Shown: positions 8,401 through 17,790, counted from the stretch's first letter. The stretch: 64,000 bases of DNA from Paraburkholderia graminis C4D1M (GCF_000172415.1 NZ_ABLD01000012.1:62001-126000); one strand, 5' to 3'. Program-made: numbers and translations. Notes: generated from the sequence alone by a model not told the origin.

Positions 8401-9876
8401 TCAGCCCAGCTTCTTCTTCAGCAGTTCGTTCACCTGCGCCGGATTCGCCTTGCCCTTCGTCGCCTTCATGGCCTGGCCGATCAGCGCGTTGAACGCCTTC
8501 TCCTTGCCCGCGCGGAATTCTTCCACCGACTTCTGGTTCGCCGCGAGCACCTCGTCGATGATCGCTTCCAGCGCGCCGGTATCCGAAATCTGCTTCAGGC
8601 CCTTCGCTTCGATGATGCGATCCGCGGCGGCTTCGTCGGTCGCCTTCTCTTCCCAGATCGCGAGGAAAATTTCCTTCGCGATCTTGTTGGAGATGGTGCC
8701 GTCGGCGATACGTTGCAACAACAGCGTGAGTTGCGCGGACGACACCGGGCACCCGGCAATGTCGAGACCTTCGCGATTCAGTTGCGACGACACTTCGCCC
8801 ATCACCCAGTTCGCCGCGACCTTCGCGTTGGCCGCGCCGAGCTTCTCGACGACCGCTTCGAAATACGCGGCCGTCGCCTTGCTCGACGTCAACACGTTTG
8901 CGTCATACGGCGTCAAACCGTATTGCGACACGAAACGCTGCTGGATCGTTTCCGGCAACTCCGGCATGTCGCGCTTCACGCGCTCGACCCACGCTGCGTC
9001 GATCACGAGCGGCATCAGATCGGGATCGGGGAAATAGCGGTAATCGTGCGCGTCTTCCTTGCTGCGCATCGAGCGCGTTTCGCGCTTGTCCGGATCGTAC
9101 AGACGCGTTTCCTGCACCACCGTGCCGCCGTCTTCGATGAGTTCGATCTGACGGCGCACTTCGTACTGGATCGCTTCTTCGAGGAAGCGGAACGAGTTGA
9201 GGTTCTTGATCTCAGCACGCGTGCCGAATTCGGCCTGGCCGACCGGACGCACCGACACGTTCGCGTCGCAGCGGAACGAGCCTTCCTGCATGTTGCCGTC
9301 GCAAATGCCGAGCCACGTGACGAGCGTGTGCAGCGTCTTGGCGTAGGCCACTGCTTCGGCCGCGCTGCGCATTTCCGGCTCGGTGACGATTTCGAGCAAC
9401 GGCGTGCCCGCGCGATTCAGGTCGATGCCGGTCATGCCCGCGAAATCTTCGTGCAGCGACTTGCCGGCGTCTTCCTCGAGATGGGCGCGCGTCAGATTGA
9501 CGACCTTCGTGTACGCCGCCGTGCCCGCCTTCTCGTTGGCCGGCACCTGGATCGTCACCTGGCCGCCCTGCACGACGGGAATCTCGTACTGGCTGATCTG
9601 ATAGCCCTTCGGCAGATCGGGGTAAAAATAGTTTTTACGCGCGAAGATGCTGCGCGGCGCGACCGTTGCGCCGATTGCAAGACCGAACTCAATTGCGCGC
9701 TCCACGGCGCCGCGGTTCATGACCGGCAACGTGCCGGGCAAGGCCAGATCGACGGGGCAAGCCTGCGTGTTCGGCGCGGCGCCGAATTGCGTGGGGGCGC
9801 CGGAGAAAATTTTCGATTGCGTGGACAGCTGCGCGTGGGTCTCCAGACCGATCACGACTTCCCATTGCTTGGTCAT
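8401..9876 (-). CDS. gatB: Aspartyl/glutamyl-tRNA amidotransferase subunit B
   Basis: GatB is the tRNA-binding kinase subunit of the GatCAB complex, which converts Glu-tRNA(Gln) and/or Asp-tRNA(Asn) to the amides. The protein opens WEVVIGLETHAQL and carries the family segment LPGTLPVMNRGAVE, the zinc/active-site region with GICDGNMQEGSFRCDANVSV, and a C-terminal YqeY-like helical tail. The ATG at 9876 gives 491 residues and has an AGGAG about 10 nt upstream. A GTG three codons earlier (9885) overlaps the gatA stop but is only one base from that AGGAG, so it is less likely. Confidence 0.95.
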   Translation of the reverse strand: MTKQWEVVIGLETHAQLSTQSKIFSGAPTQFGAAPNTQACPVDLALPGTLPVMNRGAVERAIEFGLAIGATVAPRSIFARKNYFYPDLPKGYQISQYEIPVVQGGQVTIQVPANEKAGTAAYTKVVNLTRAHLEEDAGKSLHEDFAGMTGIDLNRAGTPLLEIVTEPEMRSAAEAVAYAKTLHTLVTWLGICDGNMQEGSFRCDANVSVRPVGQAEFGTRAEIKNLNSFRFLEEAIQYEVRRQIELIEDGGTVVQETRLYDPDKRETRSMRSKEDAHDYRYFPDPDLMPLVIDAAWVERVKRDMPELPETIQQRFVSQYGLTPYDANVLTSSKATAAYFEAVVEKLGAANAKVAANWVMGEVSSQLNREGLDIAGCPVSSAQLTLLLQRIADGTISNKIAKEIFLAIWEEKATDEAAADRIIEAKGLKQISDTGALEAIIDEVLAANQKSVEEFRAGKEKAFNALIGQAMKATKGKANPAQVNELLKKKLG

Positions 9877-9881
9877 GGTGC

Positions 9882-11369
9882 TCACACTCCTGCCGGTGCC
9901 TTGCGGTGCCAGTCGGTCGCGCGCTGGAACGCGTCGGCCACCTGCAGCATCCGGGCTTCATTGAAATAGTTGCCGATGATCTGCAATCCCACCGGGCGCT
10001 GTGCATTCGTGCCCGCGCCGAAGCCGCACGGCACGCTCATGCCCGGCAAGCCGGCGAGGCTCACGGACAGCGTGTAGATATCGGCGAGATACATCTGCAC
10101 GGGGTCGTCGCCCTTCGCGCCGAGATCCCACGCCACCGACGGTGCGACCGGTCCCATGATGACGTCGCACTGTTTGAACGCCTCCTGGAAATCCTGCGCG
10201 ATGATGCGGCGAATTTTCTGCGCTTGCAGGTAATACGCGTCGTAATAGCCGTGGGAAAGCACGTAAGCGCCGACCATGATGCGACGCTTCACTTCGGGCC
10301 CGAAGCCTTCGGCGCGCGACTTCTTGTACATGTCCAGCAGATCGCGATATTCAGCGGCGCGATGGCCGAAGCGCACGCCGTCGAAGCGCGACAGGTTCGA
10401 CGATGCCTCCGCCGGCGCGATCACGTAATAGACCGGAATGGACAGCTCGGTCTTCGGCAGCGATACGTCGACGAGCGTGGCGCCGAGCGCCTCGTATTGC
10501 TTGAGCGCGGCGTCGACCGATGCGCGCACGTCGTCGGCGAGACCGGCGCCGAAATACTCTTTCGGCAAGCCGATGCGCAGGCCGTCGAGCGGCTTGCCGG
10601 CGCCGTCCTGCTTCCATGCCTGACCGAGGTAGCGCGTGTAGTCTTCGTCGTCGCGCACGAGGCTCGTGGAATCGCGCTGGTCAAAACCGGCCATTGCGTT
10701 AAGCAGCGTTGCACAGTCAGCGGCGCTTTGCGCCATCGGACCGCCCTGATCCAGCGACGACGCGAACGCGATCATGCCGTAGCGCGACACGCGGCCGTAA
10801 GTCGGCTTGATGCCGGTGATGCCCGAGAACGACGCCGGCTGACGGATCGAGCCGCCGGTATCGGTGCCGGTTGCAGCAGGCGCGAGGCGTGCGGCCACAG
10901 CCGCCGCGGAGCCGCCTGACGAGCCGCCCGGCACTGCCTGACGATCCCACGGGTTCTGGACGGGGCCAAAATACGAATTTTCGTTCGACGAGCCCATCGC
11001 GAACTCGTCCATGTTCGTCTTGCCGACGCACACCATGCCGGCGCTCTGCAGACGCTCGACCACGGTGGCGTCGAACGGGCTTTCGTAGTTCGACAGCATT
11101 TTCGAGCCGGCCGTGGAGCGCCAGCCTTTGGTGACGAACACATCCTTGTGCGCGATCGGTACGCCGGTCAGCGGGCCGCCGTGGCCCGAGTGAAGCAGCG
11201 CGTCCGCGGCTTTTGCCTGAGCGAGCGTGAGATCCGGGTCCACCTGGATGAACGCATTGAGGCCGCGCGCCGCGTCGATGCGTTTTAGATAGAGCTGAGC
11301 CAGCTCGACTGCGGAGCATTCCTTGGCGGCCAACGCGGCGCGCAGTTCGGTCAAATTTTTTTCATGCAT
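9882..11369 (-). CDS. gatA: Aspartyl/glutamyl-tRNA amidotransferase subunit A
   Basis: This 495-residue amidase is the glutaminase subunit of GatCAB and supplies ammonia. The amidase signature is complete: the catalytic Lys in VPIAHKD, then GSSGGSAAAVAA and GTDTGGSIRQPA with the cis-Ser and nucleophile Ser. The start MHEKNLTELRAALAAK at 11369 fits family length; the longer open frame would add about 60 residues of unrelated sequence. It lies between gatC and gatB in the usual C-A-B order, with five bases between its stop and the preferred gatB ATG. Confidence 0.95.
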   Translation of the reverse strand: MHEKNLTELRAALAAKECSAVELAQLYLKRIDAARGLNAFIQVDPDLTLAQAKAADALLHSGHGGPLTGVPIAHKDVFVTKGWRSTAGSKMLSNYESPFDATVVERLQSAGMVCVGKTNMDEFAMGSSNENSYFGPVQNPWDRQAVPGGSSGGSAAAVAARLAPAATGTDTGGSIRQPASFSGITGIKPTYGRVSRYGMIAFASSLDQGGPMAQSAADCATLLNAMAGFDQRDSTSLVRDDEDYTRYLGQAWKQDGAGKPLDGLRIGLPKEYFGAGLADDVRASVDAALKQYEALGATLVDVSLPKTELSIPVYYVIAPAEASSNLSRFDGVRFGHRAAEYRDLLDMYKKSRAEGFGPEVKRRIMVGAYVLSHGYYDAYYLQAQKIRRIIAQDFQEAFKQCDVIMGPVAPSVAWDLGAKGDDPVQMYLADIYTLSVSLAGLPGMSVPCGFGAGTNAQRPVGLQIIGNYFNEARMLQVADAFQRATDWHRKAPAGV

Positions 11370-11586
11370 TGCGTGTTGTCCTGGAAAGCGCGGCAACGCG
11401 GATCGCGCTGCCGTGGAAGCGTTCGGTTGCGGGCCGGCGAACCGGGCCGAGGTGTCGACGAACATATCGGCGAACATACCGGCGACAAGCGAAGCTGCGC
11501 GCGCCGGATTCGGCGCGGCATGCCGCTCGCGGTGGTGGCTCGCGGCCCGCAAGCCGCGCCGCGCCCGCCGCGCGCTGTTATCGCCG

Positions 11587-11886
11587 TTATTCGATCACCT
11601 TCGGCACGAGATACAGACCGTCCTGCACGGCCGGTGCGGGACGCTGGAAAGCCTCGCGCTCGATCGTTTCGGTCACCGCGTCGTCGCGCAGACGCAGCGC
11701 GACGTCTTCGATCTGCTCGATCGGATGGGCAAGCGGTGCGATGCCCGTGGTGTCGACCGCCTGCATCTGCTCGACGAGGCCAAAAAACTCGTTGAGCTGG
11801 ACAAGCGTGTGTTCGGCGTCGGCGTCGGCCAGTTCGAGCCGCGCGAGATGCGCGATGCGCTTAACATCGGTCAGGGTCAAAGCCAT
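11587..11886 (-). CDS. gatC: Aspartyl/glutamyl-tRNA amidotransferase subunit C
   Basis: This small 99-residue subunit wraps around GatA and stabilises the GatCAB complex. It opens MALTLTDVKRIAHLARLEL and ends with the conserved VQDGLYLVPKVIE. The ATG at 11886 is selected because the open frame upstream adds about 35 Arg/Ser-rich residues with no family match. It is the first gene of gatCAB. A gap of about 217 nt separates it from gatA, longer than usual for this operon. Confidence 0.94.
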   Translation of the reverse strand: MALTLTDVKRIAHLARLELADADAEHTLVQLNEFFGLVEQMQAVDTTGIAPLAHPIEQIEDVALRLRDDAVTETIEREAFQRPAPAVQDGLYLVPKVIE

Positions 11887-12262
11887 GCAGTCACCGGAAA
11901 AAGTGGCGGACCGCCGCAGCCGGAAAAGCGCGCTGCGACAGCGAGTTAGGACGCTGGAGGAAGACCTCGAAAAAGGGGCCGGCGGCGGCAAAAAGTGCCG
12001 TCCGTTTCCTTCAAATCATCCAAAATTATAAGGTATCATTACGCGTTCGACCCAAACCCGGACCGACTTACCCAGGCCTTTCTGGACATTTCGTAAAGAG
12101 AGTTCGGATATTTCTGACCTGGCTTTGTATCGGCCTCCGGTAGACTCCCCCGCAGCTTCAAGTTCCAGTGGCGCCGCTTCGCCAGGTTGAAGCTGTTATT
12201 TTTTTCCGCTGCCGCCCTGCGCAACGTTGCGAGGCCCGGCCCCAAGCGAGACAGGATTTTGA
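11887..12262. promoter_or_regulatory. Divergent promoter region gatC / mreB
   Basis: The 376 bases separate two divergent essential operons. On the minus strand a perfect TATAAT occupies 12030-12025, about 140 bases before the gatC ATG. Its best -35-like match is weak (TTGGGT at 19 bp spacing). On the plus strand the same AT-rich block offers TATCAT at 12035-12040 as a possible -10 for mreB. The mreB leader would then be over 200 nt long. I see no gene in the stretch. Confidence 0.5.
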
Positions 12263-13306
12263 ATGTTCGGTTTTTTGCGCAGCTACTTCTCCAACGATCT
12301 GGCGATTGATCTAGGCACCGCCAACACGCTTATCTACATGCGTGGCAAAGGCATCGTTCTTGACGAACCGTCGGTGGTGTCCATCCGCCAGGAAGGCGGT
12401 CCCAACGGCAAGAAAACCATTCAGGCAGTCGGTAAGGAAGCCAAACAGATGCTCGGCAAGGTGCCGGGCAACATCGAGGCCATCCGCCCCATGAAAGACG
12501 GCGTGATCGCCGACTTCACGGTGACCGAGCAGATGATCAAGCAGTTCATCAAAACGGCTCACGAATCGCGCATGTTCTCGCCGTCGCCGCGCATCATCAT
12601 TTGCGTGCCGTGCGGTTCGACCCAGGTCGAGCGCCGCGCGATCAAGGAAGCCGCGCACGGCGCGGGCGCGTCGCAGGTCTATCTCATTGAAGAACCCATG
12701 GCCGCGGCAATCGGCGCAGGCCTGCCGGTGTCGGAAGCCACCGGCTCCATGGTCGTCGACATCGGCGGCGGCACGACGGAAGTCGGCGTAATCTCGCTCG
12801 GCGGCATCGTGTACAAGGGCTCGGTCCGCGTAGGCGGCGACAAGTTCGACGAAGCCATCGTCAACTACATCCGCCGCAACTACGGCATGCTGATCGGCGA
12901 GCAAACCGCCGAAGCCATCAAGAAGGAAATCGGTTCGGCCTTCCCCGGCTCCGAAGTCAAGGAAATGGAAGTGAAGGGCCGCAATCTGTCGGAAGGCATT
13001 CCGCGCAGCTTCACCATCTCGAGCAACGAGATTCTCGAAGCGCTGACCGATCCGCTGAATCAGATCGTGTCGTCGGTGAAGATCGCGCTCGAGCAAACGC
13101 CGCCGGAACTCGGCGCGGACATCGCCGAACGCGGCATGATGCTCACGGGCGGTGGCGCACTGCTGCGCGATCTGGACCGCCTGCTCGCCGAAGAAACCGG
13201 CCTGCCGGTGCTCGTCGCCGAGGACCCGCTGACGTGCGTCGTGCGCGGCTCGGGCATGGCGCTCGAGCGCATGGACAAGCTCGGCAGCATCTTCTCGTAC
13301 GAGTAA
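12263..13306 (+). CDS. mreB: Rod-shape-determining actin MreB
   Basis: This 347-residue bacterial actin is the scaffold of the elongasome. The phosphate-1 loop is IDLGTANTL, phosphate-2 is VVDIGGGTTEVGVI, and the adenosine motif is MLTGGGALLRDLD. The N-terminal MFGFLRSYFSND is the amphipathic membrane anchor. An AGGA lies about six bases before the ATG. It heads the mreB-mreC-mreD-mrdA-rodA operon, divergent from gatCAB. Confidence 0.97.
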   Translation: MFGFLRSYFSNDLAIDLGTANTLIYMRGKGIVLDEPSVVSIRQEGGPNGKKTIQAVGKEAKQMLGKVPGNIEAIRPMKDGVIADFTVTEQMIKQFIKTAHESRMFSPSPRIIICVPCGSTQVERRAIKEAAHGAGASQVYLIEEPMAAAIGAGLPVSEATGSMVVDIGGGTTEVGVISLGGIVYKGSVRVGGDKFDEAIVNYIRRNYGMLIGEQTAEAIKKEIGSAFPGSEVKEMEVKGRNLSEGIPRSFTISSNEILEALTDPLNQIVSSVKIALEQTPPELGADIAERGMMLTGGGALLRDLDRLLAEETGLPVLVAEDPLTCVVRGSGMALERMDKLGSIFSYE

Positions 13307-13338
13307 GCGAGCGAGTTCGATGTCAGCAGCGCGGATCT

Positions 13339-13368
13339 GGCAGACGGCCCCTTGCGGGCCCGTTTGCC
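13339..13368 (+). other. Imperfect hairpin in the mreB-mreC gap
   Basis: GGCAGACGGCCC (13339-13350) and GGGCCCGTTTGCC (13356-13368) can fold into a GC-rich stem with one bulged base and one G-U pair around a CTTGC loop. No T-run follows, so it is not a canonical terminator. It could be an mRNA-stabilising or attenuating structure that sets the MreB to MreC ratio; this role is inference. Confidence 0.4.
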
Positions 13369-13457
13369 GTTGGCTGCGCCGCCCAGCGTCCGTACGCTGA
13401 ACCGCGTTTTCAGCGCGCCGCCGCCTCACCCAACCGCTTACGCCCCCGGCGCCGACC

Positions 13458-14582
13458 ATGGAATACAGTCCGCCGCCTCTGTTCAAGCAAGGCCCGTCCG
13501 CCCTCGCACGACTCGTGTTTTTCGTCGTGCTGGCGCTCGCCCTGCTGATCTCCGACGCACGCTTCAAGACGCTCGAAATCGTTCGCGGCGTGCTCGGCGT
13601 GGGTCTCTATCCGTTGCAGCGCGCAGCGCTGGTGCCGCGCGACGTCTTCATGGGCGCCGCCGATCTGGCCGTGACGAGCGCAACCTTGCGCAGCGACAAC
13701 GAAAAGCTGCGCACCAGGAATCTTCAACTGTCGCAGCAGGCCAATACAGCCGCCGAACTCTCCGCTGAGAACGGCCATCTGCGCGCATTGCTGCAACTGT
13801 CGCAGCGCGCGACCACGCAATCGTTGCCCGCTGAAATCCAGTACGACACGCGCGATCCGTTCACGCAAAAGGTCGTCATCAATCGTGGCGCGCAGCAAGG
13901 CATTCAGAACGGCTCGCCGGTCGTGAACGAAGACGGCGTGATCGGTCAGGTGACCCGCGTGTTCCCGCTGCAGGCCGAAGTCACGCTGCTGACCGACAAG
14001 GATCAGGCCGTGCCCGTGCAGATCGTGCGCACCGGCTTGCGCAGCGTCATTTACGGCACGCTTAAGGGCGATACGCTCGACCTGCGCTTCGTGCCGATCA
14101 GCGCCGACGTCCAGACGGGCGACGAACTCGTCACGAGCGGGCTCGACGGTGTGTATCCACCGGGGCTGCCGGTCGCCAAGGTCGTGCGCGTCGACAAGCA
14201 GGCGGACACCGCCTTCGCGCGCGTGATCTGCCTGCCGATTGCGCCGGTGCGCGGCGCGCGTCAGTTGCTGGTGCTGCATTATGTGAACGACGTGCCGCCG
14301 CGTCCCGCCGAAGAGCCCGACCCGGCCGCAGCCGCCAAAGAGGCGGCCAAAGCGAAAAAAGGCGCGAAGGCAGACGGCAAGGCCGCCGCCGACAAATCCG
14401 CGAAACCGGCGGAAAAACCCGGCGCGGACAAAAACGCCGCGGCCAAACCTGCGGACAATACGCCAGCCCAAGCTGCGCAAGCAGGCAAGCAAGGCGCCGC
14501 CGACCAGAAATCCGCTGCATCGAAGAAACCCGCCGCCGCCGAAAAAGCGAAGCCGCAAGCCGCGCCCGGGGCAAAGCCATGA
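13458..14582 (+). CDS. mreC: Rod-shape-determining protein MreC with Ala/Lys-rich tail
   Basis: This is a 374-residue bitopic inner-membrane protein. A short cytoplasmic start is followed by a TM helix (about residues 20-40), a coiled-coil (LRSDNEKLRTRNLQL) and the periplasmic beta-domains ending near VLHYVNDVPPRP. From about residue 284 to the end, some 91 residues are Ala/Lys/Pro/Asp low complexity. That makes the protein longer than the E. coli homologue mainly through this tail. MreC links MreB to PBP2 and RodA. The stop overlaps the mreD start in ATGA. Confidence 0.93.
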   Translation: MEYSPPPLFKQGPSALARLVFFVVLALALLISDARFKTLEIVRGVLGVGLYPLQRAALVPRDVFMGAADLAVTSATLRSDNEKLRTRNLQLSQQANTAAELSAENGHLRALLQLSQRATTQSLPAEIQYDTRDPFTQKVVINRGAQQGIQNGSPVVNEDGVIGQVTRVFPLQAEVTLLTDKDQAVPVQIVRTGLRSVIYGTLKGDTLDLRFVPISADVQTGDELVTSGLDGVYPPGLPVAKVVRVDKQADTAFARVICLPIAPVRGARQLLVLHYVNDVPPRPAEEPDPAAAAKEAAKAKKGAKADGKAAADKSAKPAEKPGADKNAAAKPADNTPAQAAQAGKQGAADQKSAASKKPAAAEKAKPQAAPGAKP

Positions 14583-15091
14583 ACCGCCCTCAATACATTC
14601 TGCAGCCGGTCAATCCCTACTTCATCGCGTTCAGCCTCGCCGCGGCGTTTCTGCTGAATCTGATGCCGTGGGGCCGCATGATCGGCGTGCCCGATTTCGT
14701 CGCGCTCGTGCTGCTGTTCTGGAACGTGCACCAGCCGCGCAAGGTCGGCATGGGCATCGCGTTCTTCCTCGGCTTGCTGATGGACGTGCACAACGCGAGC
14801 CTGCTCGGCGAGCACGCGCTGGCGTACACGCTGCTCTCGTACGGCGCGATCACGATCCATCGCCGCGTACTGTGGATGTCGCTCGGCGTGCAGACTTTTG
14901 CAGTCATGCCGCTGCTCGTGACTGCGCAAGTAGTGCCGTTCGTGATCCGTCTGCTGACGGGCGCGGCATTTCCCGGCTGGGGCTATCTGGTCGACGGTTT
15001 CGTCGAAGCCGCCCTCTGGCCGGTCGCGAGCGTGCTGCTGCTGATGCCGCAGCGCCGGCCCGCCGACCCCGACGATACGCGGCCGATTTAA
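14579..15091 (+). CDS. mreD: Rod-shape-determining membrane protein MreD
   Basis: This 170-residue protein has about five to six hydrophobic segments, opening MNRPQYILQPVNPYFIAFSL. The conserved region GLLMDVHNASLLGEHALAY is present. MreD is a polytopic partner of MreC in the elongasome. The ATG overlaps the mreC stop by four bases, so translation is probably coupled. A gap of about 140 bases follows before mrdA. Confidence 0.93.
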   Translation: MNRPQYILQPVNPYFIAFSLAAAFLLNLMPWGRMIGVPDFVALVLLFWNVHQPRKVGMGIAFFLGLLMDVHNASLLGEHALAYTLLSYGAITIHRRVLWMSLGVQTFAVMPLLVTAQVVPFVIRLLTGAAFPGWGYLVDGFVEAALWPVASVLLLMPQRRPADPDDTRPI

Positions 15092-15230
15092 CCAGGCGTC
15101 GAGCGCGCCGGCCGTCCATGGAACGTATGTTTTCTGCCCGCCCGACGCCTACTGCCGTTCATGCCTTCCGGTTCCGCCCGGATCAGGCGCACACTCATGA
15201 TGGCCGTCGCCCGGCCTTTTGCAGAATCGC

Positions 15231-17780
15231 ATGACCGAATTCAAGGACACTCAGCAACAGCTCTCGAAGTTCCGCCTGCGCGTCGCGGCGGCGGGCCTGT
15301 TCGTGTTCGTCTGCTTCGGGCTGATCGGCTTTCGCTTCCTGTTTCTGCAGGTCTGGCACTACAGCAAGTACTCGCTGCAAGCCGACGAAAACCGCATTTC
15401 CGTCGCGCCGATCGTGCCGAACCGCGGCATCATCACCGACCGTAACGGCGTGGTGCTGGCCAAAAACTATTCGGCCTACACGCTGGAAATCACGCCGTCC
15501 AAGCTCGGCGCGCCGCTCGAAACGGTTATCGACGATCTGGCCACGGTTGTCTCCATCGACGCCCGCGACCGCCGCCGCTTCAAGAAGCTGCAGGAAGACT
15601 CGAAGAACTTCGAGAGTCTGCCGATCCGCACGCGCCTGACCGACGACGAAGTCGCGCGCTTCACCGCGCAACGCTTCCGCTTTCCCGGCGTCGAAGTGCG
15701 CGCGCGCCTGTTCCGCCAATATCCGCTCGGCCCGACGGCCGCGCACGTGATCGGCTACATCGGCCGGATTTCGCAGCGCGACCAGGAGCGCATCGACGAC
15801 GCGAGCGATCAGAACGACAGCGATCCCGAGCACTACGATCCGCGTCTGGACGCCAACAACTACAAGGGCACCGACTACATCGGCAAGATCGGCGTCGAGC
15901 AGAGCTACGAGACCGAGTTGCACGGGCAGACCGGTTTCGAGGAAGTCGAAGTCACCGCGGGCGGCCGGCCCGTGCGCACGCTGTCGCGCACGCAGGCCAC
16001 GCCGGGCAACAATCTCGTGCTGTCGCTCGACATCGGCCTGCAACAGGTCGCCGAGCAGGCGTTCGCGGGCCGGCGCGGCGCGCTGGTCGCGATTGAACCG
16101 GCAACCGGCGATGTGCTCGCGTTCGTGTCGGCGCCGAGCTTCGATCCGAATTCGTTCGTCGACGGCATCGACCAGCAGACCTGGGACGAGCTCAACAACT
16201 CGCCCGACCATCCGCTGCTGAACCGGCCGCTGCACGGCACCTATCCGCCCGGTTCGACTTACAAGCCGTTCATGGCGCTCGCCGCGCTCACGCTGCACAA
16301 GCGCACGCCGGGCTGGGGCTTCCAGGACCCCGGCTCGTACACGTTCGGCGGTCACACATTCCGCAACGACGTGCGCTCCGGCCAGGGCTGGGTCGACATG
16401 AACCGCGCGATCGTCGTCTCGAACGACACGTACTTCTACATGCTCGCGCACGATCTCGGCGTGAACAACATCGCAAACTTCATGAAGCCGTGGGGCTTCG
16501 GCCAGATTACAGGCATCGACATCGCGGGCGAGGCGCGCGGCATCCTGCCGTCGACGGAATGGAAGCGCAAGGCGTACCGCAAGCCCGAGCAGCAAAGGTG
16601 GTACGAAGGCGAGACGATCAGCCTCGGCATCGGGCAAGGCTACAACTCGTTCACGATCCTGCAGCTCGGGCACGCGACGGCCACGCTCGCCAACAATGGT
16701 GTCGTGATGAAACCGCACCTCGTGCGCGACATCGAAAATCCGATCACCAAAGACACGCGCCCGGTCGTGCGCGATCCGAGCGACAAGATTCCCGTCAAGC
16801 AGTCGGACATCGACATCATCAAGCGCGCGATGGAAGGCGTCGTGACGAACGGCACGGCGTCGAAGGTGTTCATCGGCGCGCCGTATCTGGCGGCGGGCAA
16901 GACCGGCACGGCGCAGGTCTACTCGCTGCAGGGCGCGAACTACAAGGGCCACGCGATCGCCGAACATTTGCGCGACCACGCGCTTTTCATCGCTTTTGCG
17001 CCGGCCGAGCAACCGAAAATCGCGCTCGCGTTGATCGTCGAAAACGGCGGCTGGGGCGCGGAGTCGGCGGGGCCGATCGCGCGCAAGGTGCTCGACTACT
17101 ACCTCGTCGGCAAGAACAAGCCCGGCGCTCAGGCGGCGGCTGTGGCAGCGGCGGCATCGGCGACCGAGGACGCGTCCGCGCCGGAAGTCGGTGGTGCGCC
17201 GGCGCCGCAGGAGGCGGCGCAACCGGTGAAGATCGCGGCGGGGTATACGGCGTTGCCGATGCCGGGGGTTGCGGCGGCGGGTGCGAGTGCGAGTGCGGCC
17301 GTGAATGGTGCGTCTGGGGCGGCGGCATCGGTGAACGGCGCCTCGGGGGTGAATGGTGCGTCGGTGAGCGGTGCGCCGGCGAATGGCGCGCAGGTGAACG
17401 GCGCACAGGTGAGCGGAGTGCCGGCGAAGGGCTCGTCGGTGAACGGTGCGTCTACGAACGGTGCGTCTGCCGCCACAGCAACGCCTGCCGCTTCAGCTCC
17501 GGCAGCGGCGACATCAAAGTCTCCTGCACTCACGGCGCAAACCGGCGCAGCGCGCAATCTGCCGGCATCGGCGACATCGGCTGCGGCCACACCAGCCTCA
17601 GCGACAAAAGCCCCAACCCAGCGCAAACCCGCCGCCCCGCGTCAGCCAGGACCAGCAAGCGAGCCGGCGCCCGCTGCCGCCGCACGCTCCACGCCCCACC
17701 CGGCCCGGGAATCATCGCGCGACAGCGGCACTGAGCCCGCGCCGCCACGCCAGCCGGTTTCCGGCGGCATCGACGAATAA
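15231..17780 (+). CDS. mrdA: Penicillin-binding protein 2 with long repeat-rich C-terminal tail
   Basis: This elongation-specific transpeptidase cross-links peptidoglycan together with RodA. It has an N-terminal TM helix (about residues 18-40), a PBP dimerisation/pedestal domain and a transpeptidase domain. The active-site Ser342 is in PPGSTYK (SxxK), SND lies in VVSNDTYFY, and the KTG box begins at Lys557. The catalytic domain ends near residue 630, as in normal PBP2. Another 220 or so residues follow, rich in Ala, Ser, Pro, Thr, Gly and Asn, including a pentapeptide repeat. The total is 849 residues, against about 630 for E. coli PBP2. ATG 15231 is preferred over a TTG four codons upstream. 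Confidence 0.93.
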   Translation: MTEFKDTQQQLSKFRLRVAAAGLFVFVCFGLIGFRFLFLQVWHYSKYSLQADENRISVAPIVPNRGIITDRNGVVLAKNYSAYTLEITPSKLGAPLETVIDDLATVVSIDARDRRRFKKLQEDSKNFESLPIRTRLTDDEVARFTAQRFRFPGVEVRARLFRQYPLGPTAAHVIGYIGRISQRDQERIDDASDQNDSDPEHYDPRLDANNYKGTDYIGKIGVEQSYETELHGQTGFEEVEVTAGGRPVRTLSRTQATPGNNLVLSLDIGLQQVAEQAFAGRRGALVAIEPATGDVLAFVSAPSFDPNSFVDGIDQQTWDELNNSPDHPLLNRPLHGTYPPGSTYKPFMALAALTLHKRTPGWGFQDPGSYTFGGHTFRNDVRSGQGWVDMNRAIVVSNDTYFYMLAHDLGVNNIANFMKPWGFGQITGIDIAGEARGILPSTEWKRKAYRKPEQQRWYEGETISLGIGQGYNSFTILQLGHATATLANNGVVMKPHLVRDIENPITKDTRPVVRDPSDKIPVKQSDIDIIKRAMEGVVTNGTASKVFIGAPYLAAGKTGTAQVYSLQGANYKGHAIAEHLRDHALFIAFAPAEQPKIALALIVENGGWGAESAGPIARKVLDYYLVGKNKPGAQAAAVAAAASATEDASAPEVGGAPAPQEAAQPVKIAAGYTALPMPGVAAAGASASAAVNGASGAAASVNGASGVNGASVSGAPANGAQVNGAQVSGVPAKGSSVNGASTNGASAATATPAASAPAAATSKSPALTAQTGAARNLPASATSAAATPASATKAPTQRKPAAPRQPGPASEPAPAAAARSTPHPARESSRDSGTEPAPPRQPVSGGIDE
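17301..17468 (+). repeat. Degenerate 15-bp coding repeat in mrdA
   Basis: Within the PBP2 tail the sequence repeats in units of five codons with the consensus x-N-G-A-x. About eleven units can be counted, with one single-codon insertion, and seven of them contain Asn-Gly-Ala exactly. The DNA units resemble gtgaacggtgcgtcg, are G-rich on the coding strand and vary mostly at third positions. Such a tract could vary in unit number between strains. Confidence 0.75.
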
Positions 17781-17790
17781 GGAGAAAGGC

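Noticed and set aside
15195..17222. 675-residue open frame antisense to mrdA
   Set aside because: Composition is Arg/Leu/Val rich shadow of a well-supported PBP2 gene.
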